Of a stretch of 64,000 nucleotides of DNA, positions 1-10,264 are shown one piece after another (within the stretch, counting starts at the first letter, position 1; each line of letters begins with the position of its first letter). The stretch spans positions 108,058 to 172,057 of the forward strand of contig WIXG01000157.1 in assembly GCA_009869945.1 (NCBI GenBank), written 5' to 3'. The position numbers and the translations under genes are program-made. The stretch comes from Mesaphorura yosii (taxonomy: Eukaryota; Arthropoda; Collembola; Poduromorpha; Tullbergiidae). Under the pieces are notes generated by a model. The model did not search any database and was not told the DNA's origin. It saw nothing but the letters and a program-made list of their open reading frames with translations.

Positions 1-126
1 TGTTGACACGCAGCATCTCTTAAACGTATGAACAAATAGCGCTAATAGCCGACACTGTTATTGTCATTGCCTTTCGGGGTGGATGGCATCAATAAATTCG
101 TCAAATCATCTTTCTCAGCGACAACT

Positions 127-134
127 TATAAATA
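127..134 (+). promoter_or_regulatory. TATA box of first small secreted-protein gene
   Basis: A TATAAATA match lies about 147 nt upstream of the ATG at 274. Transcription would be expected to begin near 157, giving a 5' leader of roughly 115 nt. No clear CAGT initiator is visible at the expected distance, so the start site is inferred from spacing only. Confidence 0.55.
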
Positions 135-273
135 CCACCGGCAGACAAGACCGGATCGAGTCTCTCAATAGACTGTCGACAATTTATTTGTGGTCGAACG
201 TGAAAGACTAGACCACATTCACGTGGACCCTTGGATCTAATCGGTACCCGACTAGTCAGCTGTCACCAGAATC

Positions 274-814
274 ATGCATTGTTTCCTTCAGATATCTGTC
301 CTGGCATGGTTTGTGCTAGTTTCCAATTATGCTGACGTTAAGTGCGCACAGCAAGGAGATTTCACGTCGTCCAATGAAGACTCTGCAACTGAAATCTTAG
401 AAGAGGAGCCGCGTGGAAAATCGAGAAGCGAATGCATGGAAAAGTTTGCCTGTGAACTGTCAAGAATGGGACGAGGAAATATGCTCAGTCCGACTTGGAT
501 GAAAAAGTAAGTGCACACCAAATTCATACGATGCATTATTAGTACTATTGACCCACAATTGACAGCAATTCTTCGTTATTTCTTCGCGCAGAGTATTCGG
601 CAGACCACCCAAATTTGGATTTATGGAACGAATCTCGAGAGCGTCGAAAAGAGGCGCCAATTGTGCCGTGTACAGGTGCAAGGCGGTGAGCTCGATGAAG
701 AGGACTCTCGAAGGCATGGTGAAGAGGAGTGGTCAGGATGTGAGGAGAGCCGCCAAGATCTTCTCCACTTCCAACAAGAAGCCAAAGCCAAGTCGACTAC
801 TGACGAGATCGTGA
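274..814 (+). CDS. Small secreted cysteine-motif protein (paralog 1)
   Basis: Two coding exons, 274-506 and 592-814, give a 151-residue protein. The GT-AG intron (507-591) falls in phase 2 inside a lysine codon. Residues 1-25 form a hydrophobic signal peptide ending near VKCAQQ. A short acidic segment follows, then a basic C-terminal domain with a C-x5-C pair (SECMEKFACEL, near residue 51) and a second C-x5-C pair near residues 95-101. The C-terminal tail is rich in Lys and Arg. The domain and the intron position are shared with the gene at 1559-2245, so the two are tandem duplicates. The CxxxxxC motif faintly recalls arthropod DM4/12-type secreted proteins, but I do not recognise the family and assign no function. 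Secretion is inferred from the signal peptide. Confidence 0.8.
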
Positions 815-1467
815 ATACAGCGTAGCACTGCGTGTTTAAACAATTGAAAGTAAAGAACAGGGTTAATTTATTAAAAGTTATTTCGACTCGACATTGTAGC
901 ACTCATACGCAGAGAAGAGTGATGAATATAATTTGAATTCGACGACCCACGTCCTTAGCGAATTGCAAATTGCGAATTAATTTTCATTGTCACGGCCGGT
1001 CAATGCCAATGCCAATGCCATGAACGTGCACTCCATCTCGGCCAATGATAAAGAAAAGTATTTTGAGCCTGCGCACAGGAAACGAACTTACTCGGGGCGC
1101 GAAGTTATTTAAAGTGTTACACGACGACGAAGAGTGAATCAGGCACAGTTAAGAGTTAATGACAAATGACAACAAGGTGCCCGGTACTAATGAACCGTGC
1201 ATTCACATTCTTGAGTTATTACTTTTCAAAATAAAAGTGTTAACAAGTCGTAATTATAACGAAGTATGAAGCTCGGTGTCTTTGCATGTCACCCGTCCGT
1301 CCATGTCCGGCCGAGGTCAACTAACGCGTAAAATAAATAAATCACTTACGACAAATTAATTTCGTCGTCGTTTTCTCCTCGCTCGAACCCTTTGCGACAC
1401 AAACCAGCCAGATGATGACCTTATTGGCGTGCTGTGGAGTCGGAATTTTGGCCATCTTGGTCAAGTG
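815..1467. other. Intergenic spacer between the tandem paralogs
   Basis: No gene is seen here. An ATTAAA at 870-875 is a possible polyadenylation signal for the upstream gene. A run of GCCAATGCCAATGCCAAT lies near 1002-1020, a short imperfect triplication of a CCAAT-like hexamer. Confidence 0.4.
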
Positions 1468-1505
1468 TATAAATATAAGTACCTGTGGTGGAGTCAGAGT
1501 TCAGT
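1468..1505 (+). promoter_or_regulatory. TATA box plus TCAGT initiator of paralog 2
   Basis: TATAAATA at 1468-1475 is followed 33 nt later by TCAGT at 1501-1505, the consensus arthropod initiator. This pairing places the transcription start near 1502. It therefore excludes the in-frame ATG at 1412 as the translation start and favours the ATG at 1559 or 1574. Confidence 0.65.
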
Positions 1506-1558
1506 GCGAATCGCCTCGGACCACTCAAGCAGTCAAGCACCCTCATCGACTCTGCTTC

Positions 1559-2245
1559 ATGTGCGTAAACAAAATGGCTCTTGAGCGCGCAGTTTCGCAC
1601 AAGTGTACTAAAATATTTCTTCTTTCGTGCCTTCTAACCGTAATTCTTCTCCTCTCTTCGAGTCTGCAAGGCGTGAGTGGCACAGCCGTGCGTGCTGCTC
1701 CCAATCTTGAAGTGCCATCGTCTCCACTAAGTGCAATCCGAGACCGCGTTCAGAACTTGAATCGAGCACAGCCACGCCATGCTCCCGATGCTCGTGAACT
1801 TGGAGTTCTACAAACCCAGAAACGTGGAGTGGAGAGTCCGAGAGCACTTGGGCTGCTGACGATAACGGCAATTCTCTCCATTCCGCTCATCATCATCTTC
1901 ATCATCTTGCTCTTCCTCCCAATTCCAGTCGCGATTTCAACGGCGAGAATGGCGAGGGAGATTGTCACCAGCGACGAGTGCCTGGAACGAGTGGCCTGTG
2001 AAGCGCTCCGGTTTTCAAGGGAAATGGAGTACGATGCAAAATGGGTGCAAAAGTAAGTCGGACTGCTCCATTCCCGTTGTTTCGACTAAACTTAGTCTGT
2101 TCTGTTTCGCAGATTTTTCCGCAGTTCGAGAAGGAACGCGATTTGGCTAGAAAGAGTTTCCCGAGGGCTGCACACAACTGAATGCGGAGCGCTAGCCTGT
2201 GATCCAATTACGGCGTTTAGAAGAAAATTGGAGTGAGGATTTTTG
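1559..2245 (+). CDS. Cysteine-motif membrane or secreted protein (paralog 2)
   Basis: Coding exons 1559-2052 and 2113-2245 give 208 residues, or 203 if the better-context ATG at 1574 is used. The N-terminus carries a hydrophobic signal sequence (IFLLSCLLTVILLLSSSL). The mid-protein segment around residues 100-126 is a very hydrophobic stretch of Leu, Ile and Phe, likely a membrane span. The C-terminal domain contains DECLERVACEAL, then WVQK-FF, a WLERVSR motif and a further C-x4-C pair. It aligns with the same domain in the gene at 274-814, including an intron in the same phase after the same lysine. The two differ in that this copy has gained a longer N-terminal region and an internal membrane segment. 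Function unknown. Confidence 0.75.
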
Positions 2246-3431
2246 AATGATTGCGTACAAGACAGTCGAGCAGGTTTGTCACTGTCACAAATGGAAGGTT
2301 CCTGGGCTCATCACTCGTTGTGAACACTAATTTACATTGTTTATTTATTTCGACCTTATTTTATCCTGCTCACGTATTTATATGTACGATTTTCTTAATC
2401 TCTAATATTTCATGCTACTTGTATTAAAAATTATTTGGCACATTTCGATTGTTGGATGAAGATTGTCGCGTAAATTAATTTATTGTTTGCTTACGAACGA
2501 GTCACCGAACTTCTCGTGTTCTCGTTCGCCATTCAAAATGCAGAAAGTCATCCTATTTATTCATCCGAATATAAGTTGAGGAAGTTGAGAGGTCATAAGT
2601 TGTCAGTAAGTACTGGGTTCAGTGTGTACTGCAAAATGTTCGGTAATAATCGTCTCATCTGCACGTCGCTGGATTCTTCATCAATGTCAATCAATTACGA
2701 TCATACTTGAAGTTCAAGTTCCACTTTGAACACTTTGAAGAGCCTTGGAATGATATTTAAACATTCGGACGCTGTCCTACTGTCAGCGTTTGAATTTAAG
2801 ACGTACATGTGGAAGTGGAGAGCATCCTGCGATTATGACAAAATAGAATTTTTAACTGCATTCCACTCGACTGTACATTGTGCTTTGTGAAGATAGCGAT
2901 TCCAAAATGCAGCTACAAGGCATGACAGCTCATACCGGTGAGGAAACTGCACGTACGTACGCGTACGCGACAAACACGACAAGTGAGAACCTCAAAGCAG
3001 CATTTTTGTTGTAAATTAAAGCCAAGTAGACAGTACGGATACTGTACTATTGGCGAACTCCAACTTTAACTTGGAACACAATTTATTAAATCAAATCCGT
3101 GTCTACGTTAATCCGTTTCCATGTAGGTGATTTAAGCCGTTCTGAGTAAAAACTGCTCAATTATTATTCGTACATCGCATCATGAGAAGTAGACTAGCGA
3201 TGAAGTTTCGCTTCGCGCCGTTGCTTGCTTTCAATTTTATGGGTATTAGGAGAATTTAAAACATTAGTTTTCTGGGGACTTGCCCGCCCGTGTACACGTG
3301 GATGTAGCTGCAATTTAACAGTTGACCAATTTCCACAATTTCATTTTAGGACTGAAGTGTGGACTGTGGACGACAGACAGTGGTACCATTGATCTTTGAG
3401 TCTTATCAGCAAGCCGACACTCCACATCACG
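2246..3431. other. Intergenic region
   Basis: I found no supported gene. An ATTAAA near 2423 could terminate the paralog 2 transcript. A palindromic CGTACGTACGCGTACG run lies near 2951-2967. The sequence just before 3432 should hold the promoter of the radial spoke gene; no TATA box is seen there. Confidence 0.4.
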
Positions 3432-6368
3432 ATGCGTATGATTTTGATGTCCTATTCCTTCACGTTTGATTATAAATACTTCGCCTTTTGGCATTAATTA
3501 AGTTGCTACCTTTCTTAGTTGTCGGTGAGGACGAAGAAGAGGAGTGCAGATGCGATCCGTGCAATTGCGAGACTCCAGGTAACTTATCGATTTCAGTGGG
3601 CATCTCAAGTGTCCTGTCTTTCCGACCAAATTCTTCCAAATTTACGATATTTCTCTACAGAACATATCTCACCTGTTCAGAGCAAGACGAGTTTGATGAG
3701 GCATGAGAAAGAGAAACATCCTGGCGGATATCGGCTGGATGAATTTGTCCGTGCTAAAGAGTACTTTCTGCAAGCCAGCACACAATCGGGGCTGACGCTG
3801 TGAGTTGAAAGATTCTACCCGGCTTCGCCTTAATAAGCCGACAGTCATATTAATTCTACGACTTTTCTAGCTATGATCACTTGAGCGAAGTTCTTCGTAA
3901 ACTTTTGGACACGCGGAGTCCACAAAATGCCGTCGACGTACTGGAGGAAGTTAGTATGAATGTGAAGCGCGACAGATTCAAACCCAAGAAGGAATTGCTC
4001 CGTGATAAGCTGCACGTCCCACCTGACATGTTGCAGGACTCACGAGCAATGGTTAAATCCTGGAAGGTTCGAATATACTTAGGCACAGCTTTCTGGAGTG
4101 CGAGCCTCTAATCTGAAATAATTTTGACTCCAGAGTCACGCGCAATGGTCAGTGGAGAATGTGGAAAGTCAGGGCGAAGATCGCCCGTCGTTTGGTGGAT
4201 TTCCAAATTTAATGAGACTGCTGTATTACTTGGAACAAATCAACGTCGGACTGCCTCGCGAGGAAATGTTTCGCATTGCTTTGTCAATCCGACAGCTGAC
4301 TGTGAACAAACCTGCCATAATTCGTGCAAGGTAGACCAGCATTTTTTCAATTTTCGTGCCAGCTTCTAAATGTGCTCGTATTGATTACTTTGTTGAACCC
4401 TCTCCCTTACACAGATTTTGGGGCAAAATCATGGGACTGTACAAGAGTTACTACATTGTTGAGGCTGAATTGCGAGGTGACGATTCTGGAGCAACCTGGA
4501 TTCCGCCTTCAAATCAAGAAAAAGTACCTAACCTACTGAGCTCACCATAAACGCTCTTACGTAGTTTTACTCGAATTAATAACTCTGACAGGAAGTTCTC
4601 CATCCTGAAGATCACGTGCCAGCACATGAGTCGCATCCTCCAGAAGGTGAAGACGTGATCATTGTTCCTGGCGCTGCTGCCACATTTGAAAGGGCAGGTT
4701 TCTCTGTCACGGATCCGGAAATCTTGGCTCCATATCAACAGACGTACGCATACACAACTCCTTGCAGAGAATTGCTGCATGCTAAGCTCATCTGCAAATA
4801 TTTCCAGCTCTGGTCTGCAAGGAGGGAATGCAGTTGTTGTTTCGAATCAAATCAATGCATTTAAAAACGAATATTACGGTGAAGGCGCGCCAAAACCTCA
4901 GTACGACAATGCTGAAGCGGCCTCAGAACTGGAGAAGTGGCATCAGTACCAACATGAACTGTTGACTGGCTTCCCTGTTCCACGAATAACAGCAGTCGAG
5001 GAAGTCGAAGTGCCATCCGAGCCGAAAGGTGTTGGGCTGAATCGACGCGCCTTTTACGCGACAAGCGATTTGGGAAAGGAGTGGATTCTCCTGCCAGATG
5101 TTACGCCGAAGCACATAAACTCAGCCAGAAAAATGCGATGGTTCCTAACGGGAAATTTGAACAGCAAAGTAAGTTTGCCTAGGTTTGCTGATCATATTTT
5201 GTCATTCTAATTCCTTGGATTTCTTGCATTTGTCTACTAGATTAAAACTTTTCCTACATTTCCGGGCCATGAGGGACACTACTTACGAGCACAGTTGGCA
5301 CGCATTACGGCTGGAGCAATGGTACCTATAAACGCCATTTCATGGGGCGAATCGAAAGAATGCACGAACTAGTAATTTCCACGGGTAGGTCTCTCCAAAA
5401 GGATATTACAGGACCAAGAAGCCAGACGCGGAATACGACGATGACGACGAAGAGGAGGAAGACATTGAGGAGGAGGAGGAAGATGAAGAGCGAATTGGTG
5501 ATCCCCACACACTGTCATATTATTCGCCATGCGGCTTAATTCAGTGTAATTGTGATTTAGGCGATGACAGTGTTTATCCGATGAGGAAATACAAACCACC
5601 GTCCATGGCGAAACTTCTGAATTCCACGATGGAGGCTTGGGTGCATCACACAAATGGCATTCTCAGACAAGGACGTGTCCTTTGGTGGAACCCAAAGCAA
5701 AAGAGTAGACAACCGCGTGAAGGAGAAGATGACGAAGACCTCGAAGATGAGGAAGAGGACGAGGAGAGCCGCGACAAAGAATTTGGGCCTCGGCTTTTTG
5801 AATCGCTGGCCGAAGATAAGAGTATTGACGGAACTTCACCCTGGAGCGCAAGAGCTTCATCAAGCGTCTTTTCAGAGTTTCAAGTCGTGTGTGCTCGCTC
5901 AAATCTTTGGCCTGGATCCTCAGCAATGTGTACAATTAAGTAAGACTTATATGGTTTCATTTTGCGCAGAATATTGCATCCAGGAAGCTTATCTGTAGAA
6001 ATGGAAGCTTCTAACTGTTTATTATGTGCAGGGGCAAGGTTGGCAACATTTACATTGGAGATGGTCTGAAGTTTTCTAGTTTCAGCTTCGCTCCCTTCGT
6101 CCCAGAAGAAACTGGATCCGAATACAAAGAAGGTCCGGAGCTTAAAGAAAATTTTGACCCCACTGCTGAATTTGAACAGGAATACATGAAGAAGCTTGAG
6201 GTTTTGCCTATTTCATGATAGTTGTTTTAATTCGCAATTTGCATTCGATCATTTCATGCCTTTCTTAATTAATTGTAGCTGAAAGAAATTGCCGACATTG
6301 AGGCACCATTTGTTGATAACGAGGAGGAGAGTGACGAAGAGGAGGACACGGCGACCGATGACGATTAA
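3432..6368 (+). CDS. RSPH4A: Radial spoke head protein 4/6 homolog
   Basis: Thirteen exons join in frame to 679 residues: 3432-3435, 3519-3578, 3661-3799, 3871-4066, 4134-4330, 4415-4523, 4592-4697, 4768-5168, 5241-5321, 5389-5497, 5561-5939, 6032-6200, 6279-6368. Human RSPH4A and RSPH6A are of similar length. Recognisable family blocks include LYDHLSEVLRKLL, PQNAVDVLEEVS, the RFWGKIMGLYKSYYIVEAE block, WILLPDVTPKHI, the FPGHEGHYLRAQLARITAG block, WVHHTNGILRQGR and SNLWPG, with acidic runs as in relatives. The product belongs to the head of the radial spokes, which link central pair and outer doublets in 9+2 axonemes. In an arthropod this points to flagellated sperm. The N-terminus is the weakest part: the 4-nt first coding exon is inferred from phase, and the next exon encodes an odd CRCDPCNC stretch. 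RSPH4A and RSPH6A cannot be separated here. Confidence 0.9.
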
Positions 6369-6490
6369 CCTCAACGATTAGGCCGTCAATTTTACGACTA
6401 GTCAACCTCATAGGATAAAAGCTAACGAACCTCTGTGAACACAAGGCAAGCGAATAACCCACGCGAGCATCAATTACATAACAATTAGTC

Positions 6491-6496
6491 AATAAA
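6491..6496 (+). other. Polyadenylation signal of radial spoke gene
   Basis: AATAAA lies 123 nt after the stop codon at 6366-6368, and an ATTAAA follows closely. It would give a short 3' UTR typical of this locus. Confidence 0.6.
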
Positions 6497-7069
6497 GGAA
6501 ATTAAAGGATTTGCATAATTTTACCGTTATTCGATTTCCATAATAGCCCACAATCAAATCAATACACTTCAGTTCGCCATCAACTATTATTACACAAGAA
6601 TTAATTGTCGATAGTCCTGTACTTAACAATAATGCCTTCCATTCCACTTTTCTATTTACGTCCCTTTCGTGCGGCAGAAATGAACGGTTTGAGTGCGAAC
6701 GGAATAATACAGATCGACAGATTCCAAGTACCCATCAACATTCCAGTTTTATACCAGTTCACTATCAGTATTATGTAATGATTGATCCCCGACTCAATGC
6801 AAAAGAAGAATGGGAGCAATGAACGTTTGTATGCACGTGCAAAACTATTTAAGTCACTAATAGGCTCAAATGTAGCTAATTAAAGAGCTAATTGTGTATT
6901 TTTCTGGGAAAGTGGGTCAAGTTTACAGCAATCAGGAATCCTAACTCAAGTGAAACCAAAGTCAGCATGCAAACTGCTTCTCTTTTCCAATTTGACACAG
7001 TTTAAGAAAGTTCAACACTTCTTCCGTGTGCTCCTCGCATGTTCTCACGTGCGAAAACGGCATTCGACT
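6497..7069. other. Intergenic region before the sphingomyelinase gene
   Basis: No gene is supported. The stretch is AT-rich and must contain the sphingomyelinase promoter, but no TATA box was recognised close to the ATG at 7070. Confidence 0.4.
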
Positions 7070-9575
7070 ATGAGGATTGCTTTCAGTTTGGCCTTCCAGG
7101 CATTCGCGTTCTACCAACTTTCTGCGACAGTAGCCCACAGTAGCCACAACGCTACCTGTAAGTTTGAATTTCATGCCCATGACTTTGGAAATTCGGACCT
7201 TGAAAGCGTCTAATATTTGCGTTTGATGTGCAGGTGATCATGGATTGGGGAACGAGACTGATGAGAATCTGGAGAGGCAGATTCTTGAACTGGACAGATT
7301 CGTCAGTGGCTACCTTCTAAACAACAAACAGCTTCCACCGCCTGAATATAATGAAAGCGCGTTTCCAGATATGAGCGTATTTCGTCAAATCTACGAGATT
7401 GGTCAAGACAAAGTCAAAATATTTGGAATTTGCAACGCGTGTCATGTCGCCATTGGATTTTTAATGTTTAAGGCCAGTTAAAGAGATCAAATACTAGATG
7501 TAAGATGGTTTAAGTGTTGAATGAAACCTTGTCGAACGGTTTTCAGGTGAGAGTAATGAAGACGGACCTGGCCGAGATGGAGAACATGGCGGCATTCATT
7601 TGCGAGCACTTCCGGATCGCCACGTCCGAAGTTTGCAGAGGAGGGATTGAGAGATATGCTCCCGTGATGCACTTCATAATGAAGGAAAGGCCGTTCCTCA
7701 GCCCGAAATCGTTTTGTGGGACGATCCTCCAATCGCATGGATGCACAACACACGACCCCACGTTGGACTGGACTGTGGACATTCCTCCAGAGACGAGCTC
7801 TCTAACTCAGGATGCCAGAATACGGAAAAGAGAAGGAAAACATGTTAGTTAGTTATTGGTCGCTTCGCTTGACGAATTTTATCTGCTTAATTCTGCACTT
7901 ACTTTAATGTACACCTTTCCTTTAGACAGGACTGATCAAAATTGTGCAGCTAACTGACTTACACATTGACCCACACTATGAGCCTGGGACTGCAGCGGTC
8001 TGCGACAATAAGTTTCTGTGCTGTCAAGGAAGATATGGCAGACCTGCCGACAAATTCCTGCAGGCCGGATTCTTCGGAGACAGTCGGAGATGTGACACTC
8101 CAGAAACGTCGTTCGAGATGACACTTGAGCATATTTCGAAAGAACATGCGGTATGTTCTATTTCACTGAATGAACTGCATTTCATGAGGCTGTTCATATG
8201 CTGGAGTTTCACAGGACATGGATTTCTTATACATGAATGGCGACCTCGTCCCGCACAACGTTTGGTCAACATCCAGGGAAGAGAATTCGAGGATCATCTT
8301 GAAATATTCGGAAACGATAGCGAGATATCTTCCAGATACAACAATCATACCTCTCATTGGAAATCACGAGCCACATCCAGTCAATTTGTAAAAAGATTGT
8401 CACTTCGTTTTGCTGAAGCTTTCTCCGTTAATTTCAATTTCAGCTTCTCTGATTGTCGTTCATAGCTTCTCTCCTTATGGAGTGCCTGACGAGCTGGACA
8501 CGACGTGGGTTTACAAAGTGTCATACGAAGCTTTTAAACAATGGATTCCAGACGATCAAGTGGAGTCATACAAAAAATTCGGATCTTATGTAATGGAAAT
8601 CAATCCAAAATTCCGGTTCATAATTTTCAACTCGAATGTGTGCTACGAGTTTAATATGTAAGTGATGACCTGGTCAGTTGGATCAAGGCTACTACACTAA
8701 AATATTTGACCATTATGTTCAGGTGGCAAATGTATGAACCGAAGGACCCTGGAAATCAGTTACAGTGGCTGGTTAGTGAATTGCAAATATCAGAAGACCG
8801 AAACCAATTTGTCCATCTCATTGGACATGTTCCTCCTGGACACGAAGAATGTTATCATGTGTGGTCCAGGAATTTTTACGAAATTGTGAGAAGGTATGCT
8901 ACGCTCTTCAAGGCTGAAGCCTCCAATCAGTGCAGTGCAATGCATTGAACTACACATCTGTTTGCAGGTACCATAAAATCATAAAGGGACAATTCTACGG
9001 GCACACACATTTCGACGAATTCAAGATTATCTACAAAGATGGTCAGCCAGTCAACTCAATGTGGATTGCTCCGAGCCTCACCCCGTACGAAGTGCATAAT
9101 CTCATGTACAGAGTTTATTACGCGGATCCAAACGACTACGCAATCGTGGACCATGAGACGTGGACGTATGACTTGAAAAAAGAAAATAACCGATACTATA
9201 ACAGTGGAGAGAGCACACGATCGGTCGAATGGTTTCGCTTGTACAACATGACTTCAGCGTATGGAATTCCCGACACGAGACCAGAAAGTCTCCATTTGCT
9301 AGTGGACAAGTTGGCAACTAATCGGCAGATGTTCAGGGAATTTCTCAAGTAAGGCAAATTAAAGTCCATTAGTGGACCTGATTCTAATTGCTATTGCTGA
9401 CTATTTGGTTTTTGACAGAGTATACTACAAATCACTGTACGACGGTTACAAGCAAGAAAACTGCGACGAATTTTGCAAGAAAAGGCTCCTCTGTGGATTT
9501 GTGCGTTTTCACACGTCTTATCACGATTCAACTGAAGAATGCACACGGCTACACGCTTTGATAGATTCCAGTTAA
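7070..9575 (+). CDS. SMPD1: Acid sphingomyelinase (sphingomyelin phosphodiesterase)
   Basis: Nine exons give 640 residues: 7070-7157, 7234-7472, 7547-7843, 7926-8150, 8215-8387, 8466-8657, 8723-8893, 8968-9348, 9419-9575. Human SMPD1 is close to this length. The order is: signal peptide (1-23); saposin-B domain near 90-170 with CNAC and the later cysteines; calcineurin-like metallophosphatase core; C-terminal cysteine-rich domain ending CDEFCKKRLLCG. Zinc-ligand motifs are all present: TDLHID near 218, NGD near 292, GNHE near 333, GHVPPGH near 440, and GHTHFDEF near 473. The enzyme should hydrolyse sphingomyelin to ceramide and phosphocholine, in the lysosome or after secretion. Intron 2 (7473-7546) is best read as GC-AG. 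The exon at 8466 requires a second AG, because the first (8444) leads to a stop codon. No catalytic residue appears to be missing. Confidence 0.95.
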
Positions 9576-9579
9576 TAAA
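9574..9579 (+). other. Polyadenylation signal overlapping the sphingomyelinase stop codon
   Basis: AATAAA begins at the second base of the TAA stop (9573-9575). No other AATAAA was seen in the following 250 nt, so the 3' UTR may be only about 20-30 nt long. Confidence 0.45.
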
Positions 9580-9752
9580 TTGTAGTTTTCAGATACCCTT
9601 CTTCCATGTTGTGTTCTCAGAAATCAATTATTCAGCAATCATTCAGTTTCTGAAGTAATGATTAACGGGTCGTTAAAATGTAATTAGCCTGCTTCAGGTC
9701 AGCATTTGATATTTTTCATTCTTAGCCACAATTCGTGCAGGAAGAAAAGTGC

Positions 9753-9790
9753 TATAAAGTGTACCACTTGTATTTTTTTTTCGAGACAGT
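9753..9790 (+). promoter_or_regulatory. TATA box and initiator of the small Gly-rich peptide gene
   Basis: TATAAA at 9753-9758 is followed by ACAGT near 9786-9790, the spacing expected of a TATA-initiator pair. It predicts a leader of about 40 nt before the ATG at 9828, and it lies only about 175 nt after the sphingomyelinase stop. Confidence 0.55.
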
Positions 9791-9827
9791 ATCGTTTCTT
9801 CTCTTGTCAAGCCGTGCCAAAATCAAA

Positions 9828-10155
9828 ATGAAAGTCCTGCTTCGGCTCGTAATTCTCGCGACCTGCTTCCTCTTGCTTTCAGCAACCCGAACTTCGCCTG
9901 TTGGCGGATTCAGCAAGGCGACTTCCGATTCTCAAGCGTCCTCACACGTAAAAACCTTACTCATGGGCATTGTTTTAGAAGGCGCGTGGCTTAACTTAAT
10001 CTGTGATCTTACAGGCAATTAGAGGCGGAGTAGAAGCTGACGCGCGCGCAAAGGCTCAAGCAACAGCGTTTGGAGTCGGTCCAAATGGCGGTGTTGGCCT
10101 TGGATTTGGATTCAGCCAGGCCAACGCAAAATCTCAACAACGAGGACCCATCTAG
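9828..10155 (+). CDS. Small secreted Gly/Ala-rich peptide, function unknown
   Basis: Two exons, 9828-9947 and 10015-10155, encode 86 residues with a phase-0 intron. Residues 1-22 are a strong signal peptide (MKVLLRLVILATCFLLL). The mature part is cysteine-free: SPVGGFSKATSDSQASSH, then a segment of Ala/Arg/Gly/Gln (DARAKAQATAFGVG) and a glycine-phenylalanine run (GVGLGFGFSQ). Composition resembles structural or silk-like and some antimicrobial secreted peptides of arthropods, but there is no diagnostic motif and I assign no role. The start is the first ATG after a good TATA box. The nearest neighbour is the convergent gene at 10265. Confidence 0.75.
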
Positions 10156-10187
10156 CCTGTCAGCTATTTGAACAAATGCTTGTTCCT

Positions 10188-10193
10188 TTTATT
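10188..10193 (-). other. Polyadenylation signal of the Hsp20-like gene (minus strand)
   Basis: AATAAA on the minus strand lies 72 nt past the stop codon at 10265. It falls only 33 nt from the stop of the plus-strand gene ending at 10155, so the two 3' UTRs probably overlap. Confidence 0.5.
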
Positions 10194-10264
10194 TCGATAG
10201 ATTCATGAGTTGATAAATTATAAGAACAAGTTTGCATTCGCATTCAGCTTAATGGCTCACACTT

